A stretch of DNA of 29,537 nucleotides, taken from the NCBI GenBank assembly GCA_039819065.1, contig JBCBSS010000098.1, positions 1-29,537 on the forward strand, read 5' to 3'. Under the pieces are notes generated by a model. The model was not told the origin of the DNA and ran no database searches. It saw nothing but the letters and a program-made list of their open reading frames with translations. This document shows, piece after piece, positions 1 to 8,044 of the stretch. The number at the start of each line of letters is the position of its first letter. Within the stretch, counting starts at the first letter, position 1. Position numbers and translations under genes: made by a program. The DNA comes from JBCBSS01 sp039819065 (GTDB taxonomy: Bacteria; Bacteroidota; Bacteroidia; Cytophagales; Cyclobacteriaceae).

Positions 1-95
1 CCCTATCTCTAAATACGACCCAGAGGAAATTACTTTTGAAAATGCATTCGGGCTTTCTTTGACTTATTGGTTTGTATTATTGATTTGGTAGGATA
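1..95. other. Inverted (fold-back) contig end
   Basis: On the plus strand, positions 2-88 read as an open frame that starts PISKYDPEEITF and ends in a hydrophobic stretch YWFVLLIW. This is what a LytS-type kinase should show just after the LLRIPIS segment that the minus-strand gene reaches near position 95. The first 90-odd bases therefore look like the next part of the same gene in inverted orientation, with the junction between about 89 and 95. A short CCTAT is shared between the contig start (2-6) and the junction region. I read this as an amplification or assembly chimera rather than biology. Confidence 0.6.
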
Positions 96-375
96 TAGGT
101 ATTCTCAATAGATAGAGAATAAACGCAAGTATAACTATGGCCAGTAGGGCTCTAGGAATAAGCTTAGCCATTCCGAGCTCTTTCCAGTTCCACCGATTTA
201 TAAGGTTCCGATAACCATGGCTCACCAGTAGAAAGACTATACCTTCGAGTATAAAAAAGATATAGTCATTACGGGTGCTTTGGGGGTTGACAAGGTAGAT
301 GAGTACTATTTGGAAAAGTGCAAAAATCGACCATCCACCGATTTGTAGCCCCCAATATAGTTTGGTTTTATTCAT
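64..375 (-). CDS. N-terminal fragment of a LytS/YehU-type sensor histidine kinase (broken by fold-back)
   Basis: The 103 residues begin MNKTKLYWGLQIGGWSIFA and contain about three hydrophobic segments (near residues 10-28, 38-53 and 73-92). This is the usual start of Bacteroidota LytS-family kinases, which continue with a further membrane helix, a His_kinase domain and an HATPase domain and pair with a LytTR regulator. The histidine and ATPase domains are missing here. The reading frame stops at 64-66, but the last 10 or so codons (below about position 95) belong to the inverted segment, so the stop is not the real one. The true gene would run off the window. Family assignment rests on the N-terminal pattern only, without catalytic motifs, so another membrane protein with a similar start is possible. 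Confidence 0.6.
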   Translation of the reverse strand: MNKTKLYWGLQIGGWSIFALFQIVLIYLVNPQSTRNDYIFFILEGIVFLLVSHGYRNLINRWNWKELGMAKLIPRALLAIVILAFILYLLRIPISYQINNTNQ

Positions 376-504
376 GTATTATCATCCGCAATAACCTCAA
401 AAATAAGGATTTATGCATTCGCCAATTCTAAATTTTGACAAAAGGGTGAGGTTCGGTATAAATGGGCTGGTGAATTCTAAAGTAGGTAGAACTTTAAATC
501 GACT

Positions 505-756
505 TTAACTTCTGAAATCGTTTCTGAACAGCACCAAAAGAGAAAACGCTGCCAACAAGATAAATACCCATGCTACAATGTTGAGAACTTTACGGTATTG
601 TGGAAACCGATCTTGCCTTACCAGTACCATAGTGAGAAAGGCTAGACCTGATGAAGCATAAAGTATAAATTCGTCATACGCTCCTCGCGAAACCTGGTAC
701 ACTGCAAAGGCCAATGCCGCAAAGCCTCCGATATAATAAATCTGATTGGTACTCAT
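505..756 (-). CDS. Small membrane protein coupled to NDH-2
   Basis: An 83-residue protein with two to three hydrophobic segments: about residues 8-20, a weaker one at 28-46, and a strong one at 58-77. A basic stretch (RQDRFPQYRK) lies between the last two, suggesting a cytoplasmic loop. No family motif is recognised. Its ATG overlaps the TGA of the upstream NADH dehydrogenase gene in an ATGA (753-756), so the two are probably translated together. A role at the membrane with that enzyme is plausible from position alone. The protein has no catalytic residues that I can point to. Existence of the gene is well supported by the overlap and the coherent hydrophobic pattern; function is unknown. Confidence 0.7.
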   Translation of the reverse strand: MSTNQIYYIGGFAALAFAVYQVSRGAYDEFILYASSGLAFLTMVLVRQDRFPQYRKVLNIVAWVFILLAAFSLLVLFRNDFRS

Positions 757-2075
757 TTAGCTTGTTCAGATCTTATTTTGAATTTTGGTGTGAAGCGGCG
801 AATGATCAGTCTCGTGCCGCGATCATAAGTGAAGTAGTTCCAAACCCAATTACTGAATATGACCAGTTTATTTCTCAGTCCAATAATGGATATCAGGTGA
901 ATAAACATCCAGAGTAACCATGCGAAGAAACCGCCGAACTTCAGGTTTTTTGATAGATCAACTACCGCTTTGTTTCTACCAATCGTAGCCATTGAGCCCT
1001 TGTCATTATAAGAGAATGGTTTCATAGCCTCATGCTTGATCAGCTTCTTGAGGTTATGGGCTAGATTATCTCCTTGCTGCATAGCCACTTGTGCCAGCAT
1101 CGGGTGCCCACTCGGATGCGCATCATCTTTCATCATGGCTACGTCACCCACAGCAAATATATCATCATATCCAACGACACGGTTAAAATGATCAACGAGG
1201 ATTCTGCCCCTTTCTATGGCGCTTTCATCAAGACCATCAATAATATTACCCTCTACGCCAGCAGCCCAAACCAAAGTGTGTGTTTCTATCTCTGTTCCAT
1301 CATCCAGGGTGGCTTTTACCCCATCGTAGAATTTAACTAGTGTATTCAATCTCACGTTTACATCAAAACGTTTAAGATATTTCAGTGCCCTTTCTCCTGA
1401 AACCTCGGACATACCTCCCAATAACCTTCCTTGTCCTTCAACGAGGTAGATCTTCATGCGCTCAAGGTTGAGCTCCGGATAATCTTTAGGTAGAACGTTC
1501 TTCTTCAGTTCACCAAGTGCTCCGGCCACTTCCACACCTGTTGGTCCTCCCCCAACAATGACAACATTCATTTGGCTCTGAAGCTTTTCACCACTTCGTG
1601 TAATCACCGCTTCCTCAAAATTCTGCAAAATATGGCTTCTCAAATCGAGAGCCTGAGGTATTTGTTTTAATGGAAAGCTGTTTTCCATGATAGACTCGTT
1701 ACCGAAGTAGTTCGTTTTAGAACCACAGGCTATCACCAGATAATCGTAATCTAGTGCGCCGATTTCGGTGAATATGACTTTTTTATCAGGATCAACACCA
1801 AATACCTGAGCCATTCTGAAGTAATAGTCTTTATAACTTTCTAGTTGTTGCCTGAGCGGGCCGGCAATAGAATCTGGTTCTAGACCGGCCGTAGCGACCT
1901 GATATAATAATGGTTGAAAAGTATGATAGTTGTTTCTATCGAAAAGGACAACCTGCAAACCTGCCTTGCGCAATCCTTTCGCGATTTTGATGCCAGCAAA
2001 TCCTCCGCCGATTATGATTAGCCTAGGGTTGACAGAGCTTGGTACTGGTATGAGGTCTTTCTTGTCGATTTCCAT
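753..2075 (-). CDS. ndh: NADH dehydrogenase, type 2 (NDH-2)
   Basis: A 440-residue FAD flavoprotein that passes electrons from NADH to the quinone pool without pumping protons. It has two Rossmann folds: the FAD-binding GGGFAG at residues 23-28 and the NADH-binding VVIVGGGPTGVEVAG at about 171-185. The FAD-contacting DDIFAVGDVA follows in the C-terminal half. The last 70 or so residues carry a hydrophobic and basic stretch (FFAWLLWMFIHLISIIG, then RNKLVIFSNWVWNYF), typical of the part that anchors NDH-2 to the inner face of the membrane. The length is normal for the family. The gene is followed, with a 4 bp overlap, by a small membrane protein gene. The start chosen is the first ATG of the frame, after a 171 bp spacer from uvrA. 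Confidence 0.95.
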   Translation of the reverse strand: MEIDKKDLIPVPSSVNPRLIIIGGGFAGIKIAKGLRKAGLQVVLFDRNNYHTFQPLLYQVATAGLEPDSIAGPLRQQLESYKDYYFRMAQVFGVDPDKKVIFTEIGALDYDYLVIACGSKTNYFGNESIMENSFPLKQIPQALDLRSHILQNFEEAVITRSGEKLQSQMNVVIVGGGPTGVEVAGALGELKKNVLPKDYPELNLERMKIYLVEGQGRLLGGMSEVSGERALKYLKRFDVNVRLNTLVKFYDGVKATLDDGTEIETHTLVWAAGVEGNIIDGLDESAIERGRILVDHFNRVVGYDDIFAVGDVAMMKDDAHPSGHPMLAQVAMQQGDNLAHNLKKLIKHEAMKPFSYNDKGSMATIGRNKAVVDLSKNLKFGGFFAWLLWMFIHLISIIGLRNKLVIFSNWVWNYFTYDRGTRLIIRRFTPKFKIRSEQAK

Positions 2076-2217
2076 ATAATATGTTCTTTTCTAACTTCAA
2101 AAAAATGAGAGGTGATCTTAAAAAATTCAAATAAAAGAAACTTTTTTATTGGTATTTCGATTATAAAAGTACAATTAATTCATAGTTGATAATTTTCAAG
2201 GTTTTGGTTGAATGAGT

Positions 2218-2242
2218 GGTGGTATACTCCTAGTGTACCACC
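2218..2242 (-). terminator. Stem-loop after uvrA
   Basis: GGTGGTATAC (2218-2227) pairs with GTGTACCACC (2233-2242) around a TCCTA loop: ten pairs, one of them G-U. It lies 5 bp past the uvrA stop. No T-run follows on the minus strand, so this is either a weak or factor-dependent terminator or a hairpin protecting the mRNA end. Confidence 0.4.
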
Positions 2243-2246
2243 CTCT

Positions 2247-5129
2247 CTATTTATAGCCCTTCAGTTCTTTCGACAGAAATTTCCCAGTATAGCTTGTCTT
2301 AATTTTTGACACCTCTTCAGGCGTCCCGTTACCTACTATTTCTCCTCCTTTTTCTCCTCCTTCTGGTCCCAAGTCAATAACATGATCCGCCACTTTGATC
2401 ACATCCATGTTATGTTCAATAATCAATACAGTATTGCCTTTATCCACTAATCGATTCAGTACATCGAGCAGGTGTTGGATGTCTTGAAAGTGCAGCCCGG
2501 TAGTAGGCTCATCAAGGATATAGAATGTCTTACCAGTATCTTTTTTAGAAAGCTCGGTAGCCAGCTTCACTCTTTGCGCCTCTCCTCCTGATAAGGTAGT
2601 AGCGTGTTGGCCTAGTGTGATATAATCCAGACCTACGTCATTTAGGGTTTTGATGCGACGTTGGATTTTGGGTTGGTTCTCAAAAAACTCCACAGCATCT
2701 TCAACCGTCATTTCCAGCACATCAGAAATGGATTTACCCTTGAAGCGTACCTCAAGCGTCTCACGGTTGTACCTTTTGCCCTTACATGTTTCACAAGGTA
2801 CATGTATATCAGGTAAAAAGTCCATCTCGATAAGTCTCACGCCAGCACCCTCACAAGTCTCGCATCTTCCACCCTTTACATTGAAAGAGAACCTGCCAGG
2901 TTTATATCCTCTGATTTTAGATTCTGGTAGCTCGGCATATAATGAGCGGATATCGGAAAACACTCCGGTGTAAGTGGCTGGATTGGAACGCGGTGTTCTG
3001 CCAATTGGCGATTGATCAACCTCTATTACTTTATCCAAGTGCTCTAGGCCTTCTATCTTATCGTAAGGCTGGGGGGTGGTTCTAGAACGATAGAAATGTT
3101 GATTCAAGATAGGGAACAGCGTATTGTGAATTAAAGTCGACTTTCCGCTTCCAGAAACGCCCGTAATGCAAATCATTTTACCCAGAGGCAATGAGACATC
3201 AACCTTCTTCAGGTTATTGCCATTGGCACCGAAAAGCTTCAAAAACTGACCATTCCCCTCCCTTCTCTTTTTAGGGATTTCTATCCTTTTCTTGTCTTCC
3301 AGGTAATCAGCCGTAATAGTAGGTTGAGCCATGAACTGAACCGGATTACCCTGTGCAACAATTTGACCACCATGACGGCCCGCACCCGGTCCAATATCAA
3401 TGATATAATCAGATTCAAGCATCATATCTTTATCGTGCTCTACCACGATCACCGAATTGCCTAAATCCCTTAAATCCTTAAGTGCTTTTATGAGCTTTAC
3501 ATTATCTCGTTGGTGTAAACCTATGCTTGGTTCATCGAGAATATAGAGTACCCCTACTAGTTGAGTACCTATTTGAGTGGCCAATCTGATCCTTTGAGCT
3601 TCTCCACCAGAAAGTGTTTTAAGCGGTCTGTTGAGATGTAGATAATCGAGACCTACATCCAATAGAAAGCCAATACGCTTACGTATCTCCTTGAGTATTT
3701 CTGCCGCTATTCTATTTTGTTTATCACTTAAAGAGTCTTCTATGTTCGAGAACCAGGCTCCCAAGGATTTAATATCTAATTCGGCCAATTCGGCAATATT
3801 CTTATCCGCAACCTTAAAGTGTAGTGATTCCTTCTTCAGTCTTGCTCCATTACACTCTGGACATACGGTTACGATGGTAAAGTCGTTGACCCATTTTTGA
3901 ATCTTCTCTGATCCTCCTTCTTTTTGCTTCTTTAAGAAATTGATAATCCCTTCAAACTTGGTCTGCCAATCCGTACCTGGATACTTGACAGATTCTACTG
4001 CCACAGGTACGTCATCTCCGTGGAGGAGTACATGAAGTGCTTCTTTCGGTATTTTCTTGATGGGGGTAGAAAGATTGGCTTTGAAGCGTTTGAGTATGGC
4101 CTCTATTTTCTTAAATATCCAAATGTCCCGGTATTCTCCTAAAGGTGCTATCCCTCCTCTGCTGATACTAAGTTCTCTATCAGGAATAACCGATTCCTCA
4201 GTAATTTCTTCAATTACACCCAGACCATTACATACGTGGCATGCACCGTAAGGTGAGTTGAATGAGAAGTTATTCGGCGCAGGCTCGTCGTAAGACAATC
4301 CCGTTTTAGGATCCATGAGGTACTTAGAGAAATGGTGTGTCTTGCCGCTCTCATCGAGGAGCATCATCACACCTTTTCCCTCTTTTAGTGATGTTTTAAT
4401 GGATTGGCCGATCCGGTACTTGTCTTTCTCATCCACCTTGATCCTGTCCACCACTAATTCAATATCGTGTATCTTGAAGCGGTCGACTTGCATTTTGGGT
4501 ACGAGGTCAAGTACCTCGCCATCAACCCTTACCTTGCCATACCCGAGCTTTCTGATCTGCTGAAACAGCTCTCTATAATGCCCTTTTCTACCCTTAACGA
4601 CTGGCGCTAATAGTGTGAGCTTACGTTCGGAAAAGTTATTGATAATGTGGTCCAGAATCTGGTCTTCAGATTGCCTGACCATTTTCTCTCCTGTCAGATA
4701 CGAAAAGGCTTCACCGGCTCTGGCGTAAAGGAGTCTCATGAAATCATAGATTTCTGTGACCGTGCCTACTGTAGACCTGGGGTTTCTAGACGTAGTTTTC
4801 TGTTCTATAGAAATTACCGGGCTTAGACCGTTGATCTTATCTACGTCCGGTCTTTCAAGGTTACCAATGAAGGATCTGGCGTAGGCAGAAAAACTCTCCA
4901 TGTAGCGCCTTTGTCCCTCTGCATAGATTGTATCAAAGGCCAAAGAGGACTTTCCACTACCACTGATACCCGTGATAACGACAAGTTTATTCCTCGGGAA
5001 GCTCACTGAAATATTTTTCAGGTTGTGCTCCCTTGCCCCGATCACCTCTATCTGTTCATAACCAGTACTATCGTATTGATCGGTATCGCCTTCCGGTAAG
5101 GTTAATCCAACTTCCTCTTCTTTGAGCAT
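2247..5129 (-). CDS. uvrA: UvrABC excinuclease subunit A
   Basis: A 960-residue damage-recognition ATPase of nucleotide excision repair; a UvrA dimer loads UvrB on damaged DNA. Two ABC ATPase modules are visible. The first has Walker A GISGSGKSSLAF (from residue 54), a zinc module with CHVCNGLG and CPECNGARL, and the signature LSGGEAQRIRLA. The second has Walker A GVSGSGKSTL (around 655), the zinc finger CETCEGAG ... CETCKGKRYN, and the signature LSGGEAQRVKLA followed by the Walker B LDEPTTGLH. All elements are intact and the length is normal. The N-terminal 25 residues before the conserved IEVIGAREHNLKN are an acidic extension. The gene stands alone, with 87 bp to the upstream aldo/keto reductase gene. 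I see no clear SOS box upstream. Confidence 0.98.
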   Translation of the reverse strand: MLKEEEVGLTLPEGDTDQYDSTGYEQIEVIGAREHNLKNISVSFPRNKLVVITGISGSGKSSLAFDTIYAEGQRRYMESFSAYARSFIGNLERPDVDKINGLSPVISIEQKTTSRNPRSTVGTVTEIYDFMRLLYARAGEAFSYLTGEKMVRQSEDQILDHIINNFSERKLTLLAPVVKGRKGHYRELFQQIRKLGYGKVRVDGEVLDLVPKMQVDRFKIHDIELVVDRIKVDEKDKYRIGQSIKTSLKEGKGVMMLLDESGKTHHFSKYLMDPKTGLSYDEPAPNNFSFNSPYGACHVCNGLGVIEEITEESVIPDRELSISRGGIAPLGEYRDIWIFKKIEAILKRFKANLSTPIKKIPKEALHVLLHGDDVPVAVESVKYPGTDWQTKFEGIINFLKKQKEGGSEKIQKWVNDFTIVTVCPECNGARLKKESLHFKVADKNIAELAELDIKSLGAWFSNIEDSLSDKQNRIAAEILKEIRKRIGFLLDVGLDYLHLNRPLKTLSGGEAQRIRLATQIGTQLVGVLYILDEPSIGLHQRDNVKLIKALKDLRDLGNSVIVVEHDKDMMLESDYIIDIGPGAGRHGGQIVAQGNPVQFMAQPTITADYLEDKKRIEIPKKRREGNGQFLKLFGANGNNLKKVDVSLPLGKMICITGVSGSGKSTLIHNTLFPILNQHFYRSRTTPQPYDKIEGLEHLDKVIEVDQSPIGRTPRSNPATYTGVFSDIRSLYAELPESKIRGYKPGRFSFNVKGGRCETCEGAGVRLIEMDFLPDIHVPCETCKGKRYNRETLEVRFKGKSISDVLEMTVEDAVEFFENQPKIQRRIKTLNDVGLDYITLGQHATTLSGGEAQRVKLATELSKKDTGKTFYILDEPTTGLHFQDIQHLLDVLNRLVDKGNTVLIIEHNMDVIKVADHVIDLGPEGGEKGGEIVGNGTPEEVSKIKTSYTGKFLSKELKGYK

Positions 5130-5216
5130 TGATTTAGGTGTGATTTAAGGAAAAGACAAATTTGACCTATAGTTTGTTTAGTAACATAAGTAAAATACAA
5201 AAGCACTTGTTTCTTG

Positions 5217-6119
5217 CTAGGGCACTTCCTCTCCCCTGGCCCATTCAAGCATCCTAAACCAGTCTTGTCTGTTCAATTCGATACTTAGTGCTCCAGCTGC
5301 CGATTTTATTCTTTCCAGCTTACCGGTACCTATTACCGGCAGCACACCAGATGGGTGTCTCAACAGCCATGCAATTAGTATCTGATCAATAGAACAGTTG
5401 TATTTGCCTGCCAGTGTCTCAATCTTCTCTCTTAGCGCTATTGCTTGTGTATCCGTACCGAACAGTCGTCCTCCGGCTAAAGGAGACCAAGCCATTGGTG
5501 CAACATGGTGTTGATACATATGGTCTACACTACTATCGAAAAACGGATCAGAATGGATAAGTGATAATTCTATTTGGTTAGTGACCAATGGCATTGGCAA
5601 CCTGGATTGAAGCAAGTCGAATTGAGATGGGGTGAAATTGGACACGCCAAAGTGCAACACCTTTCCTGACGTTTGCAAACTCACGAAGGCCTCAGCTACC
5701 TCATCAGGGTCAGTTAATGGATCAGGCCTATGGATCAAAAGCAAATCCAATCTGTCAGTATTGAGTTCTTTGAGTGAGTTTTCTACCGACCAGGTGATAT
5801 GCGCTTTGCTTGTATCATAGTATTTGACTTCGTGCTCTAGTCGATTTTTGGAAATGAGTTTTATCCCACACTTAGAAATGATTTGCATGTCATCACGCAG
5901 TGCTGGCTTTTCTTTTAGTGCTTTACCAAAAATACCCTCGCAGGTATAGTCGCCATATAAGTCGGCGTGATCGAAAGAGGTAACACCTAAGGATTGGCTA
6001 TATTCTATCAATTCGATCACTTGATCGGTAGATAGGTCTTGATCGGCCAACCGCCACATGCCTAATATAATGCGAGATAGCTCCAGCCCTTCAGGGGCCA
6101 CCGGGACTTTTGAAACCAT
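5217..6119 (-). CDS. ydhF: Aldo/keto reductase, YdhF-like
   Basis: A 300-residue NAD(P)H-dependent oxidoreductase with the aldo/keto reductase barrel. The catalytic set is present: Asp50 and Tyr55 (in SFDHADLYGDY), Lys83 (IISKCG) and His130 (LLLIHRPDP). The sequence follows E. coli YdhF closely through its length (for example LILLIHRPDP-type block, GKVLHFGVSNFTPSQFDLLQSRLP, and a C-terminus with RQDWFRMLEWA), so I name it after that protein. The physiological substrate is not known. It lies downstream of arsM but is separated from it by a hairpin with a T-rich tail, so it is probably outside the arsenic operon, although read-through is possible. The start MVSKVPVAPEGLELSRI matches the family's usual N-terminus. 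Confidence 0.9.
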   Translation of the reverse strand: MVSKVPVAPEGLELSRIILGMWRLADQDLSTDQVIELIEYSQSLGVTSFDHADLYGDYTCEGIFGKALKEKPALRDDMQIISKCGIKLISKNRLEHEVKYYDTSKAHITWSVENSLKELNTDRLDLLLIHRPDPLTDPDEVAEAFVSLQTSGKVLHFGVSNFTPSQFDLLQSRLPMPLVTNQIELSLIHSDPFFDSSVDHMYQHHVAPMAWSPLAGGRLFGTDTQAIALREKIETLAGKYNCSIDQILIAWLLRHPSGVLPVIGTGKLERIKSAAGALSIELNRQDWFRMLEWARGEEVP

Positions 6120-6147
6120 TTAATAATCGGAATGGGTTAAAACAAAA

Positions 6148-6168
6148 TCAGCGCTCAATGAGCGCTGA
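6148..6168 (-). terminator. Terminator of the arsenosugar operon
   Basis: TCAGCGCTC and GAGCGCTGA form a nine-pair stem with a 3-base loop, 26 bp past the arsM stop. On the minus strand it is followed by TTTTGTTTT. It lies 28 bp before the aldo/keto reductase start. Confidence 0.75.
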
Positions 6169-6194
6169 AAGATACTTCAAAATTTTATCAATCA

Positions 6195-7166
6195 TTAGCA
6201 GCATCCACCGCCATCATAAAAATAGGTGGACTCAGAAATGAAAAGATCTTCGCGACCCAAGTCTCCCAAATTCCCTGCCGTCTTATCACAAACAGATAAT
6301 GGTTGATTGGGCATTAAAACGTGTCCTTTATGATCATCGAAATATTCTTCATCGCCAAAGTAAATCGCCGTTTTTCCTGTGAAAACACATGGTCCATCTT
6401 CAGGCATTGGGTCTTTGATAGCACATACTTCAACACTTTCGATATATAGATTCTCGGCAGTATCATAGTGGCCGGTATCAAGTATGCGGTAAGGTCGCTT
6501 GGCCCTGATTTCTATGGTGCCAAAGCCAATACTGGTAATCATATCGATGTATTCTTGTAGAGGTAAGGCACCACTCAAGCAAAGTGCTCTCAGTCTTTCG
6601 TCATTTCTCAAGTTTTCAGGAATATCCTGTTCACAAGTTGGATCAGAGAGCACCAGCCGTCCATGAGGCTTGAGCACCCTATACATTTCTGCCAGGGCTA
6701 ATTTGAGGTCTTCTTTGGTGAAAATATTAAAAAGGCAGTTTTGAGCTGCCACATCAATCGACTCGTCTTCTACTGGTAGACTAAGCGCATTGCCTTTTCT
6801 TAGTTCTACAAACTCAGATTTGAACCACGGATTTAATGTTTCTGCTTCCTTGAAGTTCTGTTGGCTGGCTTCTAGCATTTCATCCACGACGTCAACACCA
6901 ACTACTCCGGCTTTCTGGCGGCTAAAGTAGGCGAATTGCAGTAGTTCCATACCACCACCAACTCCGACATACAAAATCCTGGGATCGTTAACCAAATCGC
7001 GTGGGTTGACTGTGCTACCACACCCATAGTTCATGTCCAGCATTTTTTTGGGTATATCCAATCCTGGTAACTGCCAAATAGGAGTAGTGGTACAGCACAA
7101 ACCTACATCGGGATTTTCTGCCGCTTTTTTGTATACATCTTTAGTGGTCTCCAAATAAGTTTCCAT
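6195..7166 (-). CDS. arsM: Arsenosugar-type arsenite methyltransferase ArsM
   Basis: A 323-residue SAM-dependent methyltransferase that methylates As(III), here in its arsenosugar-biosynthesis form. The SAM site is seen in ILYVGVGGGMELLQFAY (about residues 64-80), VVGVDVVDEML, and an ALSLPVEDESIDVAAQNCLFNI block. Cysteines fit for arsenic binding are Cys24-Cys25 (GLCCTTTPIWQLPGL), Cys49 (NYGCGSTV), the Cys of QNCLF, and a Cys-Cys at the very C-terminus (YDGGGCC). The longer C-terminal half, with VFTGKTAIYFGDEEYFDD, distinguishes it from ordinary ArsM. The gene starts 3 bp after the phosphorylase stop, so the two are tightly coupled. It is the last gene of the minus-strand arm and is followed by a terminator. 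Which methylated product it makes is inferred from the family. Confidence 0.9.
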   Translation of the reverse strand: METYLETTKDVYKKAAENPDVGLCCTTTPIWQLPGLDIPKKMLDMNYGCGSTVNPRDLVNDPRILYVGVGGGMELLQFAYFSRQKAGVVGVDVVDEMLEASQQNFKEAETLNPWFKSEFVELRKGNALSLPVEDESIDVAAQNCLFNIFTKEDLKLALAEMYRVLKPHGRLVLSDPTCEQDIPENLRNDERLRALCLSGALPLQEYIDMITSIGFGTIEIRAKRPYRILDTGHYDTAENLYIESVEVCAIKDPMPEDGPCVFTGKTAIYFGDEEYFDDHKGHVLMPNQPLSVCDKTAGNLGDLGREDLFISESTYFYDGGGCC

Positions 7167-7169
7167 CTT

Positions 7170-7988
7170 CTACAGTGCTTTTATTAGTTCTACATAAAGT
7201 TTGGTGAGGTTTACCTCAGCTTTGCCCGCGGTCTCAATGATCTCGCTGATATCCACTGGTTGCAGATTATCTGGATCGCAATCATCAGTCAGTACAGAGA
7301 TGGCTGCACAGGGCAGGCTCATATGATTGGCTACAATTACTTCCGGTACTGTCGACATGCCAACGGCGTCAGCACCAATAAGGTGAAGAAATCTATATTC
7401 TGCCCTGGTCTCCAAGTTAGGGCCAGATACCGCCACGTAAACACCTTTGTTTAACGCGATATTATGATCGGCTGCAATCTGTTCTAGTTGAGCATTTAAA
7501 TCGTGATCGTAAGGCTGGCTCATATCTGGAAAACGAGGACCTAATTCGTCCAGGTTTTTTCCAGTTAGTGGGTTTTCAGGTTGGAGATTGATATGGTCAT
7601 CCAGTAACATCAACTGCCCTTTTTCCCAGCCCTTATCCATACTCATATTTCCTGCCGCATTACTAATAAGTAACTGGCTTATGCCCAACATTTTCATTAC
7701 CCTGACGGGAAAGGTGATTTGCTGCATGGTATACCCTTCATAGTAATGAAAACGGCCTTGCATGGCTAATACTTTCTTTCCTCCTAATTCTCCATATATA
7801 AGTTTGCCACTATGAAATTCTACAGTAGAAACTGGAAAGTGAGGAATGTCAGCGTAGTCGATTTCAACTTCTGTTTGGATTTCCTTTGCTAATCCGCCCA
7901 GCCCGGTGCCAAGAATAATTCCTACTTGTGGGTTTTTTACGCCTTTATCTTGTATGAACTGGACTGTCTCATTGATCTGTTCTAACAT
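7170..7988 (-). CDS. punA: Purine nucleoside phosphorylase (trimeric type)
   Basis: A 272-residue enzyme that splits purine nucleosides with phosphate into base and ribose 1-phosphate. Family blocks are GIILGTGLGGLA (about 23-34), FHSGKL (58-63), MQGRFHYYEGY (76-86), ISNAAGNM (108-115) and GPNLETRAEYRFLHLIGADAVGMSTVPEV. By alignment with human PNP, Glu193 matches the base-binding Glu201 and Met211 matches Met219, while Asp235 (SVLTDDC) stands where human PNP has Asn243. That position helps decide 6-oxo against 6-amino purine preference. It sits between arsS (56 bp) and arsM (3 bp), so a job in arsenosugar synthesis, such as removing adenine from an arsenic-adenosine intermediate, is a good inference. 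A plain purine-salvage role remains possible. Confidence 0.92.
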   Translation of the reverse strand: MLEQINETVQFIQDKGVKNPQVGIILGTGLGGLAKEIQTEVEIDYADIPHFPVSTVEFHSGKLIYGELGGKKVLAMQGRFHYYEGYTMQQITFPVRVMKMLGISQLLISNAAGNMSMDKGWEKGQLMLLDDHINLQPENPLTGKNLDELGPRFPDMSQPYDHDLNAQLEQIAADHNIALNKGVYVAVSGPNLETRAEYRFLHLIGADAVGMSTVPEVIVANHMSLPCAAISVLTDDCDPDNLQPVDISEIIETAGKAEVNLTKLYVELIKAL

Positions 7989-8044
7989 TAATTGGTTTAT
8001 AGGTTAAGGTTGAAAAAATAAGTCGATATACGGCATCAACTTTT

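Noticed and set aside
1074..1340. Plus-strand 88-residue frame inside ndh
   Set aside because: It lies fully antisense to a conserved enzyme gene and shows no family motif; the many similar frames inside uvrA, purM and the lipoprotein gene were dropped for the same reason.
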